Below are positions 58,553 to 64,000 of a stretch of 64,000 bases of DNA, in pieces; the first letter of the stretch is position 1, and every line of letters starts with the position of its first letter. The stretch covers positions 248,001-312,000 of the forward strand of contig JBMOPE010000006.1 of assembly GCA_049323755.1 (NCBI GenBank), given 5' to 3'. This DNA comes from BRHc4a sp049323755. Its GTDB lineage: Bacteria > Bacillota > Desulfotomaculia > Desulfotomaculales > Desulfocucumaceae. The translations under genes were made by a program, and so were the position numbers. The notes below the pieces were generated by a model. That model searched no databases, had not been told where the DNA came from, and saw only the letters and a program-made list of their open reading frames with translations.

Positions 58553-59832
58553 GCTGTCCGCCTCCCTTCCTTCAACAACTCTGACTCTGCGATCTGAATA
58601 AGGGGAGTCCCGCTGAAAATTGTTTTGACATCAGGAATAAGTAAGCCGTTGGACCATTTTGGAGCCACTTCGGAAATCTCCAGCACGCGGCGCTCGATTC
58701 GGCCATCCTCGTGCTTGATAAGTCCTGAATAAACCAGAATATCCACAGATGAGGCCACCAGCCCCAGAAGGTAATTCATCCCCATACTCTGGCCTTCTGC
58801 GCTCATACTGGCTAGAACGGGCAGTCTGAACATGGCAGCATCATAGCAATTTAAGGAGTGAACGGTTGTAATGGAATGGGTTCCGGTGTTCATTCCCGAC
58901 AGCACATAAAAAGTGTTGTAGTCCCGGCATTCACCAAACAGGAGGAGGCCGGGCCTTGTCCGAAGCAGTACCGTCTGAACGATATACGAAAGTTTTACCC
59001 CACCCTTATCCTCAATATTGGGTAGTATCGGCTCGAACTGCCTCACCCGGTCGTTTAACGGCCTAGTCTCAATGGGATCTTCTATTGTCAAAACATCAGT
59101 GTCAATCTCGCCGGTAAAGCTGTTGGCACACGTTGTCTTGCCGCTTCCCATTGGTCCGCAGACAACTATGTTTCGCTTGTTTTTTAGGGCCGCCTTTATA
59201 TAAGCCCTTGCCTCTTCAACGAGATAGCCCATATCGACTAACTCATCCAATGTAAAGAACTTAGGAAATCTCCTAACCATCAGCGTGGTACCATGCAATG
59301 AAATACCTTTTAGCACAGCGCTCACCCTGGAGCCATCCGGCAGACGGGCATCAACTATGGGAGAAGCATCGTCAAGGCGACGGGAAGCTGATTGGGCTAT
59401 CTTAACCGCCGTCCGGCGCATATGTTCTTCTGAAATGAATAACAGATTGTTATCAGTGATTTTATAAAGCCGCCCATTTTTTTCGTATTCTCCGGAGTTG
59501 TATTTGTAGTACCTTAGTTCGTTGACATCATTATCATCGAGTAGCCTCTGCATGGGGCCAAAGCCGAGAATATCGTTGGAAATGGCATCCACAACCCTGT
59601 TAATATCCGGTGCACAGGCTTCAAGAGCAATTTTTCTGACGGAAGCTCTTAGATAATCCCTGTAATGTGAAGGTGCCGAAAAAGCTTCAGGCCTTTCATC
59701 ACGCACATGATTTATGGCTTTTATTCTCACTTCCTCGGCTATCTGAGAAAATCTTTCCTCGTCAATGCTCGATACACATCTCTCATGATCGCCTTTAAGT
59801 ATTGTATATCGAGAAGAGTCCCTGGTCAGCAT
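58549..59832 (-). CDS. tadA: TadA/CpaF-type pilus assembly ATPase
   Basis: A 427-residue ATPase of the VirB11/CpaF group. Walker A is G-P-M-G-S-G-K-T-T near residue 228, with an Asp box T-I-E-D-P-I-E and Walker B-like L-L-F-G-E-C-R-D-Y. The Cys in the Walker B region (GECRD rather than GEVRG) is a notable change. The start overlaps the TadZ-like gene by 38 bp. It powers Flp pilus assembly. Confidence 0.93.
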   Translation of the reverse strand: MLTRDSSRYTILKGDHERCVSSIDEERFSQIAEEVRIKAINHVRDERPEAFSAPSHYRDYLRASVRKIALEACAPDINRVVDAISNDILGFGPMQRLLDDNDVNELRYYKYNSGEYEKNGRLYKITDNNLLFISEEHMRRTAVKIAQSASRRLDDASPIVDARLPDGSRVSAVLKGISLHGTTLMVRRFPKFFTLDELVDMGYLVEEARAYIKAALKNKRNIVVCGPMGSGKTTCANSFTGEIDTDVLTIEDPIETRPLNDRVRQFEPILPNIEDKGGVKLSYIVQTVLLRTRPGLLLFGECRDYNTFYVLSGMNTGTHSITTVHSLNCYDAAMFRLPVLASMSAEGQSMGMNYLLGLVASSVDILVYSGLIKHEDGRIERRVLEISEVAPKWSNGLLIPDVKTIFSGTPLIQIAESELLKEGRRTA

Positions 59833-61072
59833 AGTCTGTTACCTCCCCCTTCTTACGAAAAAGACCGGCAAGGCGGGCTGCCAGGGAAGTCCTTTTTTCT
59901 TTTCCGGCAGGCCATCCCGGCCCCATTACCTTGGCCATGTACTGGCTTACCGCATCATAGTATGGAGAACCCGGACCTGCAACATCACCTCTGGCAGCGT
60001 TCAGAGCTTTTAAAACAGTTGGATCGTCCGGTAATATACCTGAAAATTTTCTTCCCAAGACACCTTCTATATGCTTTTTAGCAAGTCCACCGGGCTTATT
60101 GAATTCATTTAGCAAGGTGCGTATTTTCCTGGTCTCAATGTCATTAGAGGGTCCTGTGTCCCTGAAAAAAGATACTGCCCCTTTAACCTTGGCCTTGTCC
60201 GGTGTTAAGAAGAAAAAGATGTCCGGAACAAAACGCAGGACCGAGAAAAGTGTGTCTGCCACACCATACCCGAGGTCTATCAAAACTGCGTCAAAATGCC
60301 TGGCAAGAGCTTTAATGATTCGCTCCACTTTCTCCGGGGTAAAAATCAACAACTCACTGGTATTCTGTGGGGCAGGCAATACCCACAGCCCACTTTTATG
60401 TTTAACCAGCAGGCTTTTGGCATCTTCCCATTTAAGGCGGGCCGAATCCACATCAACCCAGGCAGAAACGGTAGTCCGTGCCGGCACACACAGTATTTCA
60501 GCCAGTGACCCCTGCTCCTTTTCAAGGTCAAGATCCACCGCAACAACTTTATACTCCGAGGAAAAATACTCGGCAGCCTCTGCCATATATACTCCAGCCG
60601 TAGCAACGAAAGTACTTTTACCAACACCTCCATCACGGCTGTAGGTAGCCGCAATAAGCTGTTTGACCGGATGTACCTGGCGTGACGCTACCTCTTCCAC
60701 TGATCTGACTATCTCATCGTCTTCAAGTCTTTCAGCATTTTTATTTTCCTTTTTAGCAGCATGGGATGATAGCTGGGACATACGAGCAGTCAGATCTGAA
60801 TAAGTGGTAACATCTACTCCGGATGCAATTGTTTTACGATAAAGTGCAGGGGAATATTGTTCTTGATCGACAACAAGAAAAATGGTGAGGTCGCGGTATA
60901 GATCTGCAGCGTTTGCAGCCAACTCAAGGTCTTTTTCCCCGTTGTATGCGAATATACCGGCAACTACCCCTTCAACCGCCAGTTCAGAGAGAGCCTGGGC
61001 GGGAGAACGCGCCACTTTTTCTTCAAATCCAGTGTCCACAGTATCCAATCCATACAGTACTACTCTGCTCAC
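59795..61072 (-). CDS. TadZ/CpaE-like ATPase (ParA superfamily)
   Basis: A 425-residue protein with an N-terminal receiver-like domain lacking obvious phospho-acceptor and a ParA-type ATPase (Y-S-R-D-G-G-V-G-K-S-T near 148-158; signature Lys absent at the first position but catalytic Lys present). TadZ localises the pilus machine to a cell pole. The gene lies directly upstream of tadA and overlaps cpaB by 4 bp. Confidence 0.88.
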   Translation of the reverse strand: MSRVVLYGLDTVDTGFEEKVARSPAQALSELAVEGVVAGIFAYNGEKDLELAANAADLYRDLTIFLVVDQEQYSPALYRKTIASGVDVTTYSDLTARMSQLSSHAAKKENKNAERLEDDEIVRSVEEVASRQVHPVKQLIAATYSRDGGVGKSTFVATAGVYMAEAAEYFSSEYKVVAVDLDLEKEQGSLAEILCVPARTTVSAWVDVDSARLKWEDAKSLLVKHKSGLWVLPAPQNTSELLIFTPEKVERIIKALARHFDAVLIDLGYGVADTLFSVLRFVPDIFFFLTPDKAKVKGAVSFFRDTGPSNDIETRKIRTLLNEFNKPGGLAKKHIEGVLGRKFSGILPDDPTVLKALNAARGDVAGPGSPYYDAVSQYMAKVMGPGWPAGKEKRTSLAARLAGLFRKKGEVTDYADQGLFSIYNT

Positions 61073-61707
61073 TCGGCCACCCCTCTCACCGTTACTATAA
61101 ATTCAGCGCCTGAAGACCGAGCTAATAGGTAGTTTTGCTTTTCTTCCTGATTGATTGCTATAACAACGGACTGCTTTGACTGATTACTACCCTGACCGCC
61201 TGAATAGAGAACAGGGGCTCCGGATATTACTGTTTTCTTCTCTCCGCCTGCTTCTTTCTTTGTAATTGTGTCAACATCCACCAATGCTCCGGGACGGACT
61301 ACGTATCCTGCCGTTGTGTCCACTTTATAGTCAAGGCCCAATAATACCCTGCCCGGATATCTGGATAGATCCTCCAGAGGATTGCCACTTACGCCGGTTC
61401 CGATCATGGAGGCCCGAAGGGGGGTATTTGCGGGAATGTACCCTTTTGAATACTTACCAGCAGCCTCATTGATATTTTTCAAAACATCACCATTTACTCC
61501 GCCCTTTGGAAGCATTTCTACCTTTAATCTTTCATCTGTAAGTGCGGTCCCGGCCTGTACGTCTTCTTTAACCATGACCACCGGTCTCAACCCAACCTTG
61601 TCGCTAAGATAACTGTGGCATAAATAAACAGCTAATAGCCCAAACATTGTGGCAACTAGAATTATAAGTTTATAGTTCTTTAAATATCCGTTTCTTTTAA
61701 ATTCCAA
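61069..61707 (-). CDS. cpaB: CpaB/RcpC-like pilus assembly protein
   Basis: A 212-residue protein with one N-terminal membrane helix (L-I-I-L-V-A-T-M-F-G-L-L-A-V) and an SAF domain (V-V-M-V-K-E-D-V-Q-A-G-T-A-L-T, Y-I-P-A-N-T-P-L-R). A TTG start follows AGGAGG by 8 nt. CpaB proteins act in the periplasmic or extracytoplasmic part of Tad systems. The C-terminal half is short for the family. Confidence 0.87.
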   Translation of the reverse strand: MEFKRNGYLKNYKLIILVATMFGLLAVYLCHSYLSDKVGLRPVVMVKEDVQAGTALTDERLKVEMLPKGGVNGDVLKNINEAAGKYSKGYIPANTPLRASMIGTGVSGNPLEDLSRYPGRVLLGLDYKVDTTAGYVVRPGALVDVDTITKKEAGGEKKTVISGAPVLYSGGQGSNQSKQSVVIAINQEEKQNYLLARSSGAEFIVTVRGVAE

Positions 61708-61719
61708 ATTTTATACCTC

Positions 61720-62766
61720 CTATCCTAACAACTTAAGAGTTGAGGCAAGTTTCCCGATGGCCTGCGCCATTTGAGCGCTTCTTGTAAGGGCTGGCTTACC
61801 GTCAGCAAGCGCCCTGATGCAACCTGCCGTATCTGTTCCCGCAGTTATAACTTTGTATCCCTTTTGCTCAAAAATACACGCTGCGTCAGGTCTGCTTTTT
61901 TCCGATGAACGGTTAACAAATATTACTGGTTTATTCTTATATTTTTCAATTTTTATAGATGTAATTTCCAACACCTTAATATCGCGGTCCAACACAACCA
62001 CTTCTTTGGCCTCCTCAATTTGCATAAGGCGATTCGGAGAAGCTAACACTGTAACATCATGTTTTGATACTATGTCCTCAAAAATAGTTTCCGCGTCATC
62101 GCCAGGCACTACCAAGGTCCCCCATTTTGTTTCGTATACTGCAGGCTCAGTTATAACAGTAGGTTCAGGTATTCCTAAATGAAAACCTGCGCAAGGCGGT
62201 TCTCCCAGGTCAATGTATGCCACTTTAAGCCCTGCTTCAGCGGCATGTGCAGCAAGAGATGTTGCAACAGTATCGCAGCCACAACCTCTTTTTGAAGAAC
62301 TTATACAAATTATTTGATTTTCTTTATCCCCTGACTCCTCCGGTTTATCTTCCATGTGGTGATCCGGGGTGTCAGCAAATACTGGGGGATCCAGTTCCTC
62401 TGTTTCCTCAGCAACTCTCCTTAAGATTTGCAATAGCTCAGAAGCACGGATTGTTTTTCCAGGACGGGGTGACACAATCCATCCCTCAGAGAGACCGATA
62501 GACATTAATCGCTTTTTCATATCATTGGATTCTTCATTTAAAAGAAAAATTACCGGAATCGTACTCCCGGTTTCTTTTAACAGATTATGAACCTTCTCCA
62601 GTTGGTCTTCAATGCTGCTTCCGGAACCTGACCCACAAACTACAATATCAAAATGTTTTCCTTCCTCAATATTTCCCTGTACAATCTCGTGATCTATAAG
62701 CCTCTTTTTTAACCAATTAACTGTAGATGAATTATTGAGCGTTAACAATATCCTCAGGTTGATCAA
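61720..62766 (-). CDS. ParA-like protein with degenerate P-loop (TadZ paralogue)
   Basis: A 348-residue protein related to the flanking CpaE/TadZ-like ATPases: an N-terminal receiver-like domain, then a MinD/ParA fold. The P-loop reads I-S-S-S-K-R-G-C-G-C-D-T where S-K-G-G-V-G-K-T-T is expected, so the catalytic Lys is missing. It probably cannot hydrolyse ATP and may serve as a scaffold. The start is a TTG close to GGGG and is not secure. It overlaps the preceding gene by 35 bp. Confidence 0.78.
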   Translation of the reverse strand: MINLRILLTLNNSSTVNWLKKRLIDHEIVQGNIEEGKHFDIVVCGSGSGSSIEDQLEKVHNLLKETGSTIPVIFLLNEESNDMKKRLMSIGLSEGWIVSPRPGKTIRASELLQILRRVAEETEELDPPVFADTPDHHMEDKPEESGDKENQIICISSSKRGCGCDTVATSLAAHAAEAGLKVAYIDLGEPPCAGFHLGIPEPTVITEPAVYETKWGTLVVPGDDAETIFEDIVSKHDVTVLASPNRLMQIEEAKEVVVLDRDIKVLEITSIKIEKYKNKPVIFVNRSSEKSRPDAACIFEQKGYKVITAGTDTAGCIRALADGKPALTRSAQMAQAIGKLASTLKLLG

Positions 62767-64000
62767 CCCCTTTTTTTCTAAAAATCCTTGAAATAGTGCT
62801 GCTCATTTTACTAAACAGTCCTGTCGGAACAGACCTTCTTACCATCAAGTCCGGATTAATACCTTCTGCAAGAGCAGTTATCGCGGCTCCTAAAGGCGAT
62901 TCTTTGAGGTTGATAGGCAGAATGTGTCTTCTGACGGCTTCTACCATAGACTTTTCATCTTCAGGCAGAACAAAATCCAGTTTTAAACCGGCGCTTTTGG
63001 CTACCTCAGATGGTTTTTTGGGTGGCCGGGGACGATTACGATTAACCACAAACTTTAATCTCTCTGGGCGAATTAGTTTTCCCTGGCCAACATGGTTTAA
63101 GAATCGAACTGCCCCTGAAACTGAAACATCGTCGGGCCTGGCCACCATCAATACCGTATCAGCCATTGAAAGGGCCTTTTTTGCCCCGAACTGCCGCATA
63201 TCAGTGCCCATATCCACAATAACGTAATCGAAATGATCCAAAAGAACATCCAGGACTGTTCCGGGCAGAACGTCAGAAACCAGAGATGAAAGCATAACGT
63301 CTTTCGGCGCTGGTAACATATAAAAACCGGAAGGTGTTTTCGCAAGATGTTTTTCCACCGTTTCTCTCGACTCTCTCCTATCAACGGGAAAATCCTCCCA
63401 AAGGAGGATTGACGTCGGGGCAGGCATTGAACCAGGCCAAAAATAAACTGTTGAGCCGGCAGAATTTAAGTCGAAGTCAACCAGACATGAATCTTTTCCA
63501 CAATACCTCAGAAGCTCGGCTAGATTCAGAGAGATTGTTGTTTTTCCAACACCACCAATCAATGAGTATACACAGATTAACCTGCCACGCCTTTTAAAAG
63601 CTGTTGTATTATATAATCCTTCCGTTTCTACGGGAAAATTACTCTTTAAAGGTTCATTTAGAAGTATTCCAACAGGTTGTTCCTCCACATAATCTTCATC
63701 GGGTTCTTCTGATTGTGTATACTCTGCTGAAATACAACCGATTGGTTCTTCAAGGTTTTCACTCTCCGGTGTTGCATCGTTTTGGGGTTTTAATAATGTC
63801 CTTAGGACAGTCCTTTTTGACCGCCGTGACCAAACATTTGGGTAAATCTTATCCGCTACAGCTTCAATACTGCTTAATACTGTAACCCCGGATTCCGTGG
63901 CAGCCCGCCAGACTTCCAGAGAAGGAGTACTGATAACATACACCCTGGCAGGCAGATATTTTTTTGATTCTTGGAAAATGTCCACTCCTTCAGTTGCAGG
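62732..64000 (-). CDS. CpaE/TadZ-like ATPase, 5' end outside the window
   Basis: At least 417 residues of a ParA-superfamily protein with intact P-loop Y-S-L-I-G-G-V-G-K-T-T near residue 145 of the visible part. The in-frame sequence is still open at the edge (P-A-T-E-G-V-D-I-F-Q), so the true start lies beyond 64000. The N-terminal receiver-like domain and the acidic linker (S-E-E-P-D-E-D-Y-V-E-E) match CpaE/TadZ. It is the first of three ParA-like genes in the pilus operon. Confidence 0.85.
   Translation of the reverse strand, partial: PATEGVDIFQESKKYLPARVYVISTPSLEVWRAATESGVTVLSSIEAVADKIYPNVWSRRSKRTVLRTLLKPQNDATPESENLEEPIGCISAEYTQSEEPDEDYVEEQPVGILLNEPLKSNFPVETEGLYNTTAFKRRGRLICVYSLIGGVGKTTISLNLAELLRYCGKDSCLVDFDLNSAGSTVYFWPGSMPAPTSILLWEDFPVDRRESRETVEKHLAKTPSGFYMLPAPKDVMLSSLVSDVLPGTVLDVLLDHFDYVIVDMGTDMRQFGAKKALSMADTVLMVARPDDVSVSGAVRFLNHVGQGKLIRPERLKFVVNRNRPRPPKKPSEVAKSAGLKLDFVLPEDEKSMVEAVRRHILPINLKESPLGAAITALAEGINPDLMVRRSVPTGLFSKMSSTISRIFRKKGVDQPEDIVNAQ

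Overview
The window looks like a chromosome segment of an anaerobic, probably spore-forming Bacillota (class Clostridia, Peptococcaceae/Desulfotomaculum-like). The grounds are strong AGGAGG ribosome sites with frequent TTG/GTG starts, a corrinoid-activating ASKHA protein with DUF1638, a PrkA remnant, copper-amine-oxidase-N stalk domains and a Gram-positive LexA. Placement below class is inference.

Positions 1-12140 are a methylamine/betaine catabolic island. It holds the end of a BCCT transporter, DUF1638, a RACo-type corrinoid activator, a truncated RocR-type activator and an intact sigma-54 activator (bEBP) on the minus strand. Divergent from the bEBP is a G+C-rich soxB-D-A-G operon (heterotetrameric sarcosine oxidase/dehydrogenase). 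The divergent gap carries three copies of a 14-bp palindrome TCTCA-N4-TGAGA and a -24/-12 promoter, so the bEBP very probably drives sox. A 28-bp perfect hairpin element sits between soxB and soxD.

At about 13190 the 3' half of a prkA gene stops abruptly. From there to the right edge the window reads as one large integrated or plasmid-like element of at least 50.8 kb. Its left end holds ParAB with small unknown genes and a duplicated gene. Next come two hammerhead ribozymes (18131-18183 and 18700-18754, same strand) bracketing two Cys-rich mini-genes. A regulatory and cargo zone follows: divergent XRE regulators, creatininase with GntR, a LytTR regulator, LexA with two small proteins, and two frameshifted genes.

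A replication and maintenance zone (27-39 kb) has an initiator-like gene with iteron-like repeats inside it, an amidoligase/glutamine-amidotransferase/GGCT-like cluster, topoisomerase III and an FtsK/TcpA-like translocase. A conjugation-like set (39-45 kb) follows: lytic transglycosylase, VirB4, PrgI/TcpC-like, VirB6-like and VirB2-like proteins. Cargo and secreted proteins occupy 45-51.7 kb. Then come two tandem type I toxin-antitoxin units that are too short for routine gene calling (51750-52410), a VapBC pair, and a complete Tad/Flp-like pilus operon (53.4-64 kb). No relaxase or integrase is visible; if present they lie beyond 64 kb.

The strongest unusual signals are the twin hammerhead ribozymes, the tandem type I toxin-antitoxin RNAs with a possible anti-Shine-Dalgarno seed, the bEBP enhancer array, the interrupted prkA (possibly an excisable sporulation-gene insertion), a palindromic operator shared by the initiator gene and topB, and the amidoligase cluster.
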